Assembly: GCF_000819725.1 (NCBI RefSeq)
Contig: NZ_CDDH01000014.1
Coordinates: forward strand, 1-64,000
Direction: 5' to 3'
DNA length: 64,000 bases
DNA from: Aeromonas australiensis
GTDB taxonomy: Bacteria > Pseudomonadota > Gammaproteobacteria > Enterobacterales > Aeromonadaceae
The position numbers and the translations under genes were made by a program. Of this stretch, positions 48,631 to 59,605 are shown piece by piece (within the stretch, counting starts at the first letter, position 1; each line of letters opens with the position of its first letter). The notes beneath the pieces were generated by a model. That model saw only the letters and a list, made by a program, of their open reading frames with translations, did no database searches and was not told the DNA's origin.

Positions 48631-48654
48631 AGAGGGCCTGCGGGCCCTCTTTTG
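48631..48654 (+). terminator. Terminator after the TerC/CBS gene
   Basis: Stem AGAGGGCC-tgc-GGGCCCTCT followed by TTTG, 18 bp beyond the stop codon. Confidence 0.75.
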
Positions 48655-48800
48655 TTATCCCCCTTGCGATCGGCCAGCCCTCCATCAACACACCGCACCC
48701 GATTGCTGCACCAGATGCAATTCAATGGTGCAATTACCCCTCTTTTTCACAGCAAGATGGCGGCATAGAGTGGCCTCATTTCCACCATGAGGAACTCAAG

Positions 48801-49922
48801 ATGAGCCTGGATCCCCTGTTTTGCCCGCAGCGCCTCGGCCAACTGCACCTTGCCAACCGCATCGTCATGCCCCCCATGACCCGCTCCCGTGCCAGTCAGC
48901 CCGGTGATGTGGCCAACGCCATGATGGCGAGCTACTACGCCCAGCGCGCCGAGGCGGGCCTGATCATCAGCGAAGGCACCCAGATCGACCCCGTGGGCAA
49001 GGGCTACGCCTGGACGCCGGGTATCTACAGTGCAGAGCAGATCGCCGGCTGGAAGCTGGTGACCGATGCCGTGCACGCCAAGGGGGGCACCATCTTCGCC
49101 CAGCTCTGGCACGTGGGCCGGGTCACCCATCCGGACAACATCGGCGGCGCCCAGCCCATCTCCGCTTCAGCCCTGCCCGCAGTGGGCGTCAAGGTGTTCG
49201 TCGATAACGGCAGCGATGCGCCGGGCTTTGTCGAGACCGTCACCCCGCGCGCCATGACTCAAGCCGATATCGATGCGGTAGTGAGCCAGTTCCGCCAAGC
49301 GGCCCGTAACGCCATCAGCGCCGGTTTTGACGGCATCGAGCTGCACGCCGCCAACGGATACCTCATCAACCAGTTCCTCGACTCCGAATCCAACGCCCGC
49401 ACCGACAATTACGGCGGATCGCTGGAAAACCGACTGCGCTTTCTCAAAGAGGTGACCGAGGCGGTCAGTAGCGAAATCGGGGCTGACCGGGTTGGGGTGC
49501 GTCTTGCGCCGCTCACCACCCTCAACGGCACAGTCGATGCCAATCCGCAGCAGACCTATCTGGCGGCCGCCCGCCTGCTGGGCCAGCTCAACGTGGTCTA
49601 CCTGCACATTGCCGAAGCGGACTGGGACGATGCCCCCCTGATGCCGGAGCACTTCAAGCAGGGTCTGCGGGATGCCTTTCCCAACACCCTGATCTATGCC
49701 GGCAAATATGATGGTGAACGTGCCCGAGCGGCCCTTGAGGCGGGCTGGGCCGACATGAATGGCTTTGGCCGCCCCTTCGTCGCCAACCCGGACCTGCCGA
49801 ACCGGCTGCGCCACGGCTATCCGCTGACACCCCACGATCCGGCCACCCTGTTTGGCGGCGGCGAGCAGGGGCTGACTGACTACCCGAGTTATCAACCGAC
49901 CGCTGCGCCGCTCCCGGTCTGA
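48801..49922 (+). CDS. Old yellow enzyme family alkene reductase (NemA-like)
   Basis: FMN-dependent ene-reductase using NAD(P)H on activated double bonds or nitro compounds. The start MSLDPLFCPQRLGQLHL at 48801 gives 373 aa, behind GAGGA; the frame is open from 48615. Family motifs: VMPPMTRSRASQPG, IFAQLWHVGRVTHP, the substrate His/Asn in GIELHAANGYLINQFL, and DNYGGSLENRLRF. Barrel end NGFGRPFVANPDL. Monocistronic with terminators on both sides. The natural substrate is unknown. Confidence 0.9.
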   Translation: MSLDPLFCPQRLGQLHLANRIVMPPMTRSRASQPGDVANAMMASYYAQRAEAGLIISEGTQIDPVGKGYAWTPGIYSAEQIAGWKLVTDAVHAKGGTIFAQLWHVGRVTHPDNIGGAQPISASALPAVGVKVFVDNGSDAPGFVETVTPRAMTQADIDAVVSQFRQAARNAISAGFDGIELHAANGYLINQFLDSESNARTDNYGGSLENRLRFLKEVTEAVSSEIGADRVGVRLAPLTTLNGTVDANPQQTYLAAARLLGQLNVVYLHIAEADWDDAPLMPEHFKQGLRDAFPNTLIYAGKYDGERARAALEAGWADMNGFGRPFVANPDLPNRLRHGYPLTPHDPATLFGGGEQGLTDYPSYQPTAAPLPV

Positions 49923-49976
49923 TCTCCGTAAACCGCTCGCCGGTTGGTACACCAATACCGCCATACATAAATGAAC

Positions 49977-50006
49977 GAGGCCCGCCAGTGATGGCGGGCC
50001 TCTTTT
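49977..50006. terminator. Terminator between ene-reductase and adenine deaminase genes
   Basis: Stem GAGGCCCGCC-agtgat-GGCGGGCCTC followed by TTTTT on the plus strand. It serves the ene-reductase gene; the minus-strand deaminase stop is 42 bp further. Confidence 0.85.
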
Positions 50007-50047
50007 TATATCAACTGCTTTTCATATCGAGGGCATTGGCACCTGAC

Positions 50048-51145
<1,098 letters not shown>

Positions 51146-51310
51146 TCAGCCCCTCCACCAGAGTGACACCATGACAACTTAATTGTGCACCCAAGTGGCG
51201 AGACAGGGGAGACTTGTCACCAAACAGACTTATAATGGCGTCACAAAAATCATAAATGATTGAACATCTTAACGATCGGCGACTCGCCTGCGCCCTGACA
51301 AGGAGTTTTC

Positions 51311-52060
51311 ATGAAGAAGAACGTCATCTGCGATATTGACGGTGTCATCCTGCACAACAACGATCTCATCCCCGGTGCCGACCGTTTCGTCCACCGCCTG
51401 CTGGAGCAGGGCTGCAAGCTCTTGTTCCTCACCAACTACCCGGCTCAGACCCAGAAAGATCTGCAAAACCGCTTCCGCTCCGCCGGGATTGAGGTGCCGG
51501 AAGAGTGCTTCTACACCTCCGCCATGGGCACCGCCGACTTCCTCAAACGTCAGGATGGCAAGAAAGCCTATGTGATTGGCGAAGGAGCCCTGACCCACGA
51601 GCTCTACAAGGCCGGTTTCACCATCACCGACATCGACCCCGACTTTGTGGTGGTGGGAGAAACCCGCAACTACAACTGGACCATGATGCAGCTGGGTGCC
51701 AAGTTCGTCGATCAAGGCGCCCGCTTTATCGCTACCAACCCCGACACCCACGGCCCCCTGATGCACCCGGCCTGTGGCGCCCTGTGCGCCCCCATCGAGC
51801 GGATGACCGGCAAGAAGCCGTTTTATGTCGGCAAGCCAAGTGCCTGGATCATCCGTGCGGCGCTCAACCGGATGGAAGCCCACTCCGACAACACCATCAT
51901 CATCGGCGACAACCTGCGCACCGACATTCTGGCGGGCTTTCAGGCCGGTCTCGAGACGGTGCTGGTGCTCTCCGGGGTAAGCAAGGTCGCCGATATCGAC
52001 CGCATGCCGTTTCGCCCGAACCATATTTTCGACTCTGTGGTCGACATCGATATCGTCTGA
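51311..52060 (+). CDS. nagD: NagD-like HAD-family nucleotide phosphatase
   Basis: Class IIA HAD hydrolase, 249 aa; E. coli NagD dephosphorylates UMP and other nucleotides. Motif I NVICDIDGVILHNN, motif II LLFLTNYPAQTQ, motif III lysine in KPFYVGKPSAWII, motif IV IIIGDNLRTDILAG. Very close to E. coli NagD throughout. ATG behind AAGGAG. It is not in a nag operon here; it lies 15 bp upstream of a CPA2 antiporter gene and divergent from the adenine deaminase. Confidence 0.92.
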   Translation: MKKNVICDIDGVILHNNDLIPGADRFVHRLLEQGCKLLFLTNYPAQTQKDLQNRFRSAGIEVPEECFYTSAMGTADFLKRQDGKKAYVIGEGALTHELYKAGFTITDIDPDFVVVGETRNYNWTMMQLGAKFVDQGARFIATNPDTHGPLMHPACGALCAPIERMTGKKPFYVGKPSAWIIRAALNRMEAHSDNTIIIGDNLRTDILAGFQAGLETVLVLSGVSKVADIDRMPFRPNHIFDSVVDIDIV

Positions 52061-52075
52061 TCACAGGAGCCATCC

Positions 52076-53704
52076 ATGGAACCGCTTTTCATCGCCGTAG
52101 CCTTTGCCTGCGGCATGCTGGTCAACCTGGTGGGACTGCCCCCCCTGATTGGCTTTCTGGCCGCTGGCTTCGTGCTCAATCTATTGGGCTATGGCAGCTC
52201 AGTGGTCATGACCACCCTGGCCGATCTGGGGGTGACCCTGATGCTCTTTACCATCGGCCTCAAGCTCAATATCAAGACCTTGCTGCGGCGGGATGTGTGG
52301 GGAACAGCCTCCCTGCATATTCTGATCTCCAGTGGCTTGTTCTGGGTGCTGCTACTGGCCTGCAAGGGGCTGGGCATGAGCCTGATGATGGAGCTGGATT
52401 GGCCGCACGCCCTCATGCTCGGTTTTGCCCTCTCCTTCTCCAGTACCGTGTTCGCCGTCAAGGTACTGGAGGAGCGCAGCGACATGAACGCCCTCTATGC
52501 CAAGCTGGCGATCGGGGTGCTGATCATGCAAGACATCTTTGCTGTAGGCTTTTTGACCGTATCCAGCGGCAAGTTACCCAGTATCTGGGCGCTGTGGGTA
52601 TTGGCACTGCCCTTCCTGCGGCCACTGCTGTTCAAACTGCTGGAGCGGGCTGGCCACGGTGAATTGCAGATGCTGATGGGGATCACCCTGGCCCTGGTGG
52701 TGGGTGCCGCCGGCTTTGAAGCGGTCGGCCTGAAACCGGATCTCGGGGCCCTGATCATCGGCATGTTGCTGGCTCCCCATCCGGCGGCGGCCGGTATGGC
52801 CAAATCCCTGTTCAATCTCAAGGATCTGTTCCTCATCTGCTTTTTTCTCTCCATCGGTCTCAATGGCATGCCCACCGAACAGACCATGTGGATGGCGCTG
52901 GTACTGATGTTGGCCCTGCCGCTGAAAAGCGCGCTCTACTATCTGGTCTACAGCGCCGCCCGGCTGCGGGTGCGTACAGCCCTGCTCTCCACCCTGGTGC
53001 TTGCCAACTACTCAGAATTCGGGCTCATCGTGGCAGCCATTGCCGCCAAGGCAGGGTGGCTCTCCCATGAATGGTTGATTGCCCTGTCGCTGGCCCTGGC
53101 TGGCAGCTTTATGCTCTCTGCCCCCCTTAACAGCTACAGCGAGTGGATTTATCAACAGCTGGGGCCCTGGTTGCGGCGGCTGCAGGCCGATACGCTGCAT
53201 GTGGAAGATAGACCCATCGAACTGGGAGACTCGGAGGTGATCGTGCTTGGCATGGGCCGCATCGGACAGGGCGCCTACCAGGAGCTGGAACACAAATATG
53301 GTCAGGTGATCCTCGGGGTAGAAAATGATGCCGAAAAAGTGGTGCAACTGCGGCAACAGGGGGTAAATGTGCTGGAGGGCGATGCCACCGATACCGATTT
53401 CTGGGACAAGGTGATCCTCTCTCATCAAGTCCAGCTGATCATACTCGCCATGCCCCATCACTCGGGAAATCTGTATGCCATCGATATGCTGCGCCAACGT
53501 GGCTTCAACGGCAAAATCGCCGCCATCGTCCGCTTTATCGATGATATCCCCTCGCTGCAGGAACACGGTGTCGATGCGGTCTTTAACCTCTATGACGAAG
53601 CGGGCAGCGGCTTTGCCCGCCACGTGATCAAGCAGTTGCATCCCCTCGATACCCCACTTGTCAATGAGGGGCCCTCTCGTTTAACTTATCCACAACATAG
53701 TTAA
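52076..53704 (+). CDS. CPA2-family (KefB/YbaL-like) cation:proton antiporter with TrkA-N domain
   Basis: Monovalent cation efflux antiporter, 542 aa. The first 380 residues hold about 12 membrane segments, with the family motifs LMLFTIGLKLNIKTLL, ALSFSSTVFAVKVLEE and PDLGALIIGMLLAP. The C-terminal RCK/TrkA-N domain (about 385-510) has the nucleotide loop IVLGMGRIGQGAYQELEH and ALEGDATDTDFW-like VLEGDATDTDFWDKV. ATG behind CAGGAG. Probably co-transcribed with nagD. K+ or Na+ specificity and the ligand are not readable. Confidence 0.85.
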   Translation: MEPLFIAVAFACGMLVNLVGLPPLIGFLAAGFVLNLLGYGSSVVMTTLADLGVTLMLFTIGLKLNIKTLLRRDVWGTASLHILISSGLFWVLLLACKGLGMSLMMELDWPHALMLGFALSFSSTVFAVKVLEERSDMNALYAKLAIGVLIMQDIFAVGFLTVSSGKLPSIWALWVLALPFLRPLLFKLLERAGHGELQMLMGITLALVVGAAGFEAVGLKPDLGALIIGMLLAPHPAAAGMAKSLFNLKDLFLICFFLSIGLNGMPTEQTMWMALVLMLALPLKSALYYLVYSAARLRVRTALLSTLVLANYSEFGLIVAAIAAKAGWLSHEWLIALSLALAGSFMLSAPLNSYSEWIYQQLGPWLRRLQADTLHVEDRPIELGDSEVIVLGMGRIGQGAYQELEHKYGQVILGVENDAEKVVQLRQQGVNVLEGDATDTDFWDKVILSHQVQLIILAMPHHSGNLYAIDMLRQRGFNGKIAAIVRFIDDIPSLQEHGVDAVFNLYDEAGSGFARHVIKQLHPLDTPLVNEGPSRLTYPQHS

Positions 53705-53770
53705 ATAAAGTAAACACTGGCGGGGTCAGGATGGCCCCGCGTTCCTATCTGCCGAAGCCAAGGAGGCACC

Positions 53771-54139
53771 ATGAAGACCCTCAACGACTGGATCCTGCTC
53801 GACCGCCACGAGGCGGCCCCTACCCCGCTGATGCCCGCCCCCGAGCGCATTAAAGCGGGCAACCCGAGCCAGACGGTGTGGAACCACTACTCCGACCCCC
53901 GCCAGCAGTTTCACGTCGGCTTCTGGGCTTGCGAGCCCGGCCGCTGGGCCATCCACTACACCGAACACGAGTATTGCCAGCTGCTGGAGGGGGATGTGGT
54001 GATCCACGACAGTCAGGGTGGCCAGCTGGCCCTCAAACCCGGCGATCAATTCGTCATTCCCGCCGGCTTTGTCGGCGAGTGGGAGACCCTCACCCCTTGT
54101 CGCAAGGTTTATGTGATCTTCGAGCCCGCCTCGACTTGA
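53771..54139 (+). CDS. Cupin-domain protein
   Basis: Single cupin of 122 aa, DUF861/(S)-ureidoglycine aminohydrolase-like fold. The conserved barrel blocks are WAIHYTEHEYCQLLEGDVVI (first cupin motif with His/Glu) and LKPGDQFVIPAGFVGEWET. Start ATG behind AAGGAGG. 66 bp after the antiporter gene. The metal ligands look incomplete, so it may be a ligand-binding rather than an enzymatic cupin; role unknown. Confidence 0.82.
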   Translation: MKTLNDWILLDRHEAAPTPLMPAPERIKAGNPSQTVWNHYSDPRQQFHVGFWACEPGRWAIHYTEHEYCQLLEGDVVIHDSQGGQLALKPGDQFVIPAGFVGEWETLTPCRKVYVIFEPAST

Positions 54140-54331
54140 CGTTCACGTCACCCAGCCCCGTTGCAGCAGCCCTTATCCTGTTGATCCGCTTGACGCTTAC
54201 GGCATGATTTTCTGCGGTTTTCCCGCTTGCAAAAGATTTTTCCGCTAGGCATTGTGATTGGCGAGGAATGTAAACGGAATTTCGAGCCCGAACGTGGGGG
54301 GCTCATATAAAAATCAAGAGGATAACCGCCA

Positions 54332-55996
54332 ATGTGTTCAATTTTCGGCATTCTGGATATCAAGTCCGATGCAGTAGCCCTGCGCAAATCGGCACTGGAG
54401 ATGTCCAAGCGACTTCGTCACCGCGGGCCTGACTGGTCCGGCGTCTACAGCTCCGACAAAGCCATTCTGGTACATGAGCGTCTGGCCATCGTCGACCCGG
54501 GCAATGGCGCCCAGCCGCTCTACAACCCCGAGCGCACCCATGTGCTGGCGGTCAATGGCGAGATCTACAACCACAAAGAGCTGGAGAAGACCCTCAAGGT
54601 CGACTTCCAGTTCCAGACCAAATCTGACTGCGAAGTGCTGCTGGCCCTTTACAAGGAGAAGGGCCCGGCGTTTCTCGACGATCTCAACGGCATCTTTGCC
54701 TTCATTCTTTATGACGCCGAACAGGATGCCTACCTGATTGGTCGCGACCACATGGGGATCATCCCCCTCTATACCGGCCGCGACGAGCACGGCAACTTCT
54801 ATGTCGCCTCCGAAATGAAGGCGCTGGTGCCGGTCTGCAAGAGCGTCGAAACCTTCCCGCCGGGACACTACCTGTGGAGCAAGGATGGCGAGCTCAAACA
54901 GTGGTACAAGCGCGACTGGATGGAATACAGCGCGGTCGAGCACAACGTCAGCGACAAAGCGGAGCTGAAAGCCGCGCTGGAAGCGGCGGTCAAGCGCCAG
55001 CTGATGTGCGACGTGCCTTATGGCGTGCTGCTCTCCGGCGGGCTGGACTCCTCCGTCATCTCCGCCATCACCAAGCTCTATGCGGCGCGCCGCATCGAGG
55101 ACGATGGCAAGAGCGAAGCCTGGTGGCCCCAGCTGCACTCGTTTGCCGTGGGGCTGGAAGGCTCGCCTGACTTGGCCGCTGCCCGCAAGGTGGCCGATCA
55201 CCTCGGCACCATCCACCACCAGATCCACTTCACCGTGCAAGAGGGGCTGGATGCCCTGCGGGACGTCATCTATCACCTCGAGACCTATGACGTCACCACC
55301 ATTCGCGCCTCCACGCCGATGTATCTGATGGCCCGCTACATCAAAGCGATGGGGATCAAGATGGTGCTCTCCGGTGAAGGCTCCGACGAGCTGTTTGGTG
55401 GCTACCTCTATTTCCACAAGGCGCCCAACGCCCGCGAGTTTCACGAAGAGACGGTGCGCAAGCTCTCCGCCCTGCATCTCTATGACTGCCTGCGCGCCAA
55501 CAAATCCATGGCCGCCTGGGGGGTGGAAGGTCGCGTCCCCTTCCTCGACAAGGAGTTCATGGATGTGGCGATGCGCCTCAACCCCGCCGACAAGATGTGT
55601 GGCAAGGGCAAGATCGAGAAGCATATCCTGCGCGAAGCGTTCGAGGATCTGCTGCCCCATGAAGTGGCATGGCGTCAGAAGGAGCAATTCTCCGACGGCG
55701 TAGGCTATTCGTGGATCGACAGCCTCAAAGCCATGGTGGAACAGGAAGTGACGGATCAGATGTTCGAGGCGGCCGCATTCCGCTTCCCCATCAACACCCC
55801 GCTCACCAAAGAGGCTTACTTCTACCGCGCCATCTTCGACGAGCACTTCCCGCTGGAGTCCGCCGCCCGCACCGTGCCCTACGGCAAGTCGGTCGCCTGC
55901 TCCACCCCCACCGCACTGGAGTGGGATGCCAAGTTCAAAGAGTTGGCCGACCCCTCCGGCCGCGCCGTGATGGACGTGCACCAGCAGGGTTATTGA
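54332..55996 (+). CDS. asnB: AsnB, glutamine-hydrolysing asparagine synthetase
   Basis: Makes asparagine from aspartate, glutamine and ATP. 554 aa, the E. coli length. The N-terminal glutaminase uses Cys2 (MCSIFGILDIK) with LAIVDPGNGAQPLYN and VNGEIYNHKEL. The synthetase domain has the P-loop-like VLLSGGLDSSVISAI and VLSGEGSDELFGGYLYF. ATG behind AGAGGATAAC. Preceded by about 190 bp of AT-richer leader; followed by a terminator. Confidence 0.96.
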   Translation: MCSIFGILDIKSDAVALRKSALEMSKRLRHRGPDWSGVYSSDKAILVHERLAIVDPGNGAQPLYNPERTHVLAVNGEIYNHKELEKTLKVDFQFQTKSDCEVLLALYKEKGPAFLDDLNGIFAFILYDAEQDAYLIGRDHMGIIPLYTGRDEHGNFYVASEMKALVPVCKSVETFPPGHYLWSKDGELKQWYKRDWMEYSAVEHNVSDKAELKAALEAAVKRQLMCDVPYGVLLSGGLDSSVISAITKLYAARRIEDDGKSEAWWPQLHSFAVGLEGSPDLAAARKVADHLGTIHHQIHFTVQEGLDALRDVIYHLETYDVTTIRASTPMYLMARYIKAMGIKMVLSGEGSDELFGGYLYFHKAPNAREFHEETVRKLSALHLYDCLRANKSMAAWGVEGRVPFLDKEFMDVAMRLNPADKMCGKGKIEKHILREAFEDLLPHEVAWRQKEQFSDGVGYSWIDSLKAMVEQEVTDQMFEAAAFRFPINTPLTKEAYFYRAIFDEHFPLESAARTVPYGKSVACSTPTALEWDAKFKELADPSGRAVMDVHQQGY

Positions 55997-56032
55997 GCCC
56001 TGACGGGTGAACCAGACCGGAGAATGCCAAAT

Positions 56033-56067
56033 AAAAAAAGCCCTTCACCATGGTGAAGGGCTTTTTT
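56033..56067. terminator. Bidirectional terminator between asnB and kpsS
   Basis: Stem AAGCCCTTCACC-atggtg-GAAGGGCTT (with nested pairing) flanked by A7 and T6 runs, placed to end asnB on the plus strand and kpsS on the minus strand. Confidence 0.85.
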
Positions 56068-56108
56068 ATGGTTCAGCGCGACGGGCCGGCAGCGCAAAAA
56101 CTGCCCTC

Positions 56109-57443
56109 CTAGACGGGCAGTGTTGAGCACCAGGACCCGACCGAATGCAACCCGTCCGCAATAGGCTCATAAGTGGCCAACCAGGGTAAGGTAAAGCCAA
56201 CCATTTTATGCACACTGGCCCGATGCCCCCATGACACCGCCTCATCACTGCGATGCCGGGTGTCGAGCTTCATCTTTTCCATGACTGCCTGGGCACTCAG
56301 ATTGAGATGACGGTAAAAACTGGCATTGAGCTGGGTCAGATGGAGCAAGGAGTGGCGCATCCGTTTGAATGTCTCCGGGCAGACCGGGCTCTGCTTGTGC
56401 CAGAAGGAAGCAAGCGAACCCTTGGTGGTCAGGCCGTCAATATCATAGAGCGCCCGCCCCATGCAGAAGGTGGGCACATCATGCAACAGCGCAGAGAGAC
56501 CGACCGTGCTGTTGATAGTGATCACCCCTTTGAGCAGGGGATAGAGGGTCGGCAATGGCAGTTCATAACCGTAGAAGACCCGCCCCTCCAGACCAAGCAC
56601 GGCAATGAGTCTGTTTATCTGGGCGCGATAACTGACATAGCCCCGATCCATCGGGTGATGCTTGAACAGCAACACATCTTCGGGTTTGGCATGCTCTGCA
56701 AAGGAGTTGATCACCTGGGCAACCATCTCCTCTACCCCGCTCAGGTCAGAGTGCTCCCGGATCTGAAAATCTTCGGTCACTTGCAGTGGCACAAAGAAGA
56801 TCCGCCCGGCGTATTGAGGCAACGCCTTGAGCAAGGCGCGATCCTGGCGCAGATTGCCGTATTTCACCATACCGCCATACACCCATCCCATCGCCTCTTG
56901 CACCAGACTCCAGGGGCGATGATTGACAAAATGGGGGTAGCGCCACTGCATCAGCGCCTTGCAAATATGGTAACGGCTGGCATACCAGGCTCGGCGAGCA
57001 AAGGTCTTGCCCACCTGCAACGGCGCCACATAGGGAGCGGGCCAGCTCAGCCCGGCCAGCTGATCACGCCGCGCATAGAGCGGACTAAACGCATTGACCC
57101 CCCCCTGCTCCAGCGTCACAAAATCCGGGCGCAGGTAGCCCTCCTCCATGGCCCAGACCGCCACCTTTCTCAGCTTGCAGATACGAATAGCTTGTTGGTG
57201 GTAATAGCGGCAGTCGCCATAGCAGATCAGGCTCTCGATACCGTGGCGCTTGATGAAACGGCGAAAAAAGGTATTCCAGCTCTCCGGCTTGCCGGTAAAC
57301 CGTTCGTTGTGACCGGCGCACGGCCAGCACTCATCCCCGCCGTTGAAATGGATCTTGTAAACCTCATGGCCAGCCTCCGTGAGGGTGTGACTCAGAGTCT
57401 GAAAGAAAGGGCCAAGCGGTCCTTGCAGCAACACAATCTTCAT
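56109..57443 (-). CDS. kpsS: KpsS-like capsule beta-Kdo transferase
   Basis: Cytoplasmic-face glycosyltransferase that starts the poly-Kdo linker on lyso-phosphatidylglycerol for group 2-type capsules. 444 aa; E. coli KpsS has about 389, so the C-terminal ~50 residues (from about SWGHRASVHKMVGFTL) are extra or divergent. Family blocks: MKIVLLQGPLGPFFQTLS, IHFNGGDECWP, AVWAMEEGYLRPDFVTLE, and TINSTVGLSALLHDVPTF near the donor site. 7 bp after kpsC. Last gene of the polysaccharide locus. Confidence 0.88.
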   Translation of the reverse strand: MKIVLLQGPLGPFFQTLSHTLTEAGHEVYKIHFNGGDECWPCAGHNERFTGKPESWNTFFRRFIKRHGIESLICYGDCRYYHQQAIRICKLRKVAVWAMEEGYLRPDFVTLEQGGVNAFSPLYARRDQLAGLSWPAPYVAPLQVGKTFARRAWYASRYHICKALMQWRYPHFVNHRPWSLVQEAMGWVYGGMVKYGNLRQDRALLKALPQYAGRIFFVPLQVTEDFQIREHSDLSGVEEMVAQVINSFAEHAKPEDVLLFKHHPMDRGYVSYRAQINRLIAVLGLEGRVFYGYELPLPTLYPLLKGVITINSTVGLSALLHDVPTFCMGRALYDIDGLTTKGSLASFWHKQSPVCPETFKRMRHSLLHLTQLNASFYRHLNLSAQAVMEKMKLDTRHRSDEAVSWGHRASVHKMVGFTLPWLATYEPIADGLHSVGSWCSTLPV

Positions 57444-57450
57444 GATCGGT

Positions 57451-59556
57451 TTATCTCATTAACGAGGGAAGGGAAGGACGCTGGCGCAGGGTCTCGACCA
57501 GATAACCCAACTTGAGCTGCCAACGTTGCCAGCGGCTCGACTTGCCGCTGACCCCCTGGCCCTGCTGTGCCAGCTGGCGGATCAACTGCTCTGGCGTGAT
57601 CCAGAGCCCGGTCTGCCAGTCGAGATAGCGCGGATAGGCAACCAGGGTCAGATAGACCAGCGCCGCCAGCGGCAGGCTGCGTTGACGACGGGCAGGAGGA
57701 TAGGCATCCGTGGTCAGGCCCCAGCCGCTGTAGAAGGGTTGGCCCCAGGTGGTTACCTTGACCCCCTGCACCAACGCCTCAAAGCCGCTGAGCGAAGTCA
57801 TGGTGTGCAGCTCATCCACATGGGGATAAAGGCTGGTGAGCCCGATATCCAGCACCTGACTATCGACACACTCCGCCAGACAGGCCGCTGAAATCGCCCC
57901 ACCCCGATTGCCCGCCACCACATCAGGGTGCGGCTTGTAGAGAATATGAGCGTCGGGTTTGGCCGCCCGCACCGCCCACAGCAACTGCTCGTTGCTGCGA
58001 ATATGGGGGCTCCCGGTGAGGATGGAGGCATCGCCATCCACCTGGCCCACCACCAAAACCAGCTCACGACCATCATCGGGCCTGACGTAGTGCTGCGGCT
58101 CGCCCACATTGTATTTGCTGACCCTGTGCTCCCGTAGCAAGGCGATCAGGGCGTCACCGCGCTTGACCTCTGCCTCCGTCATTCCCTGATAGTTGAGCAA
58201 CTGTTCCAGCCCGCTGGGAGTCCGGCTATCGAAATAGATCCCGACCGGGTCCAGCGACAAGGAGGAAGGCCGACAGAGATTGGAGCCCAACCCCCTCGAG
58301 CGAATAAAACCATCCTCGACCCGGATTGCCGAGGCGAGATCGGGGTGACGACTGCCCCACACCAGCACCTGCTCGTCACCGGTCAACCGCTTGGGGGGCT
58401 TGCGCACAAAGCGCAGCTCATCGGCCAAATGTTGGCAAAACGCCTGCATAAAGGCCCGCTTCCACAGCGAGAAACCGACCAGATAAAGCCTGCGCCAACG
58501 TGGAGCAGGCTTTTGCTGGCGAGCAATGATGGCAACGACCTCTTCCACTTCACAACGTTGGCCAAGCACGGGGTCAAGATAGCGCGGGTAGCAGATCAAG
58601 GCTGCCGCAACAAGCTGGGGGAGCGACACTTTTACGTTGCGCCGTTCACACTGCTTACTGTCATGGGTCAGCCCCCAACCGGCATAAAACGGCATCCCGA
58701 AGCAGTAGACCGGCTTGCCCAGCAGCAGGGCTTCAAAGCCGAGCTGGGATGACACCGTATAGACAGCATCCACCACCTTGAGTAGCGCATGGGGATGGCA
58801 GTGATCGGCCACAATCTCTACATCATCGAGGTTAAGACGGGCCAACACCCCGCGCTTCTTGCCAAGGCGCATCTTGTTAAAACGAGTGTCAGGGTGGGTA
58901 CGCAGCAACAGCCGCGCATCGGGATGATTGCGGCGCGCCGCTTCCACCATCGCCACAAAATCCGCTTCACTGGCCAGCGCCCCCGGAATGGAGAGATCCC
59001 CCGCCACCTGATCGACCAGCAGGATCCTGGGTTTGGCGCTCTGCTGCAGACGTGCGGCAAGCCCTGCTGGCAAGCCACCATAGTCCCCGACAGCAGAGAG
59101 TGCGGTCACGCTGCCGCTGACAATCGACTGACCGGGGGCAGTGGCATAACAGTTGTATTTGGTGATCCCGAGCCGTACCAGCTCACCAATCAATCGCTCG
59201 GCCCGTGCCAACATCTGTGGCTCGCACGGGATGGCAATCAACTGCTCAAGCTGGCTGGGCTGGCGGGCATCGTAATAGATCCCGACGGGATCGGCGATCA
59301 GCGAGACCGCCTTGCCATCCCCGGCGGGGTGACCGATATAACCGATAAAGCCATCTTCCAGCTGCCAATAGGGCAATCCTAACGCTTGTGCCTTCTGCTT
59401 AATCTGCTTGGTATTGGCTTTTTGGCCCCAACCAACTAAAACATCATTTTCAGAAAAAGAGACAACCCCTTCCATATGATGTAATGGGTAACCAAGCATA
59501 GGTTCAATACTGTTTTTTCTAGCAAGAATGCCTTTCGAACCCGTATATAAAGCCAT
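57451..59556 (-). CDS. kpsC: KpsC-like capsule beta-Kdo transferase (two GT modules)
   Basis: Bifunctional glycosyltransferase that extends the poly-Kdo linker after KpsS. 701 aa with two homologous modules: the first ends near residues 266-300 (SSQLGFEALLLGKPVYCFG, PFYAGWGLTHD), the second near 587-618 (TSLSGFEALVQGVKVTTWG, PFYSGWGLTTD). Both contain a DGFIG/DGFIR plus SL-x-DPVGIYFD element. ATG at 59556. Codon and base composition change within the first 200 bp (AT-rich) relative to the rest. Directly upstream of kpsS. Confidence 0.9.
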   Translation of the reverse strand: MALYTGSKGILARKNSIEPMLGYPLHHMEGVVSFSENDVLVGWGQKANTKQIKQKAQALGLPYWQLEDGFIGYIGHPAGDGKAVSLIADPVGIYYDARQPSQLEQLIAIPCEPQMLARAERLIGELVRLGITKYNCYATAPGQSIVSGSVTALSAVGDYGGLPAGLAARLQQSAKPRILLVDQVAGDLSIPGALASEADFVAMVEAARRNHPDARLLLRTHPDTRFNKMRLGKKRGVLARLNLDDVEIVADHCHPHALLKVVDAVYTVSSQLGFEALLLGKPVYCFGMPFYAGWGLTHDSKQCERRNVKVSLPQLVAAALICYPRYLDPVLGQRCEVEEVVAIIARQQKPAPRWRRLYLVGFSLWKRAFMQAFCQHLADELRFVRKPPKRLTGDEQVLVWGSRHPDLASAIRVEDGFIRSRGLGSNLCRPSSLSLDPVGIYFDSRTPSGLEQLLNYQGMTEAEVKRGDALIALLREHRVSKYNVGEPQHYVRPDDGRELVLVVGQVDGDASILTGSPHIRSNEQLLWAVRAAKPDAHILYKPHPDVVAGNRGGAISAACLAECVDSQVLDIGLTSLYPHVDELHTMTSLSGFEALVQGVKVTTWGQPFYSGWGLTTDAYPPARRQRSLPLAALVYLTLVAYPRYLDWQTGLWITPEQLIRQLAQQGQGVSGKSSRWQRWQLKLGYLVETLRQRPSLPSLMR

Positions 59557-59605
59557 ATCATCTCAGCGAACTAAAGACTCCCTGCCATAGTGCAGGGAGT
59601 GTAAT

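Noticed and set aside
54338-55981. 547-aa minus-strand frame over asnB
   Set aside because: Antisense shadow of asnB; its extent mirrors asnB exactly.
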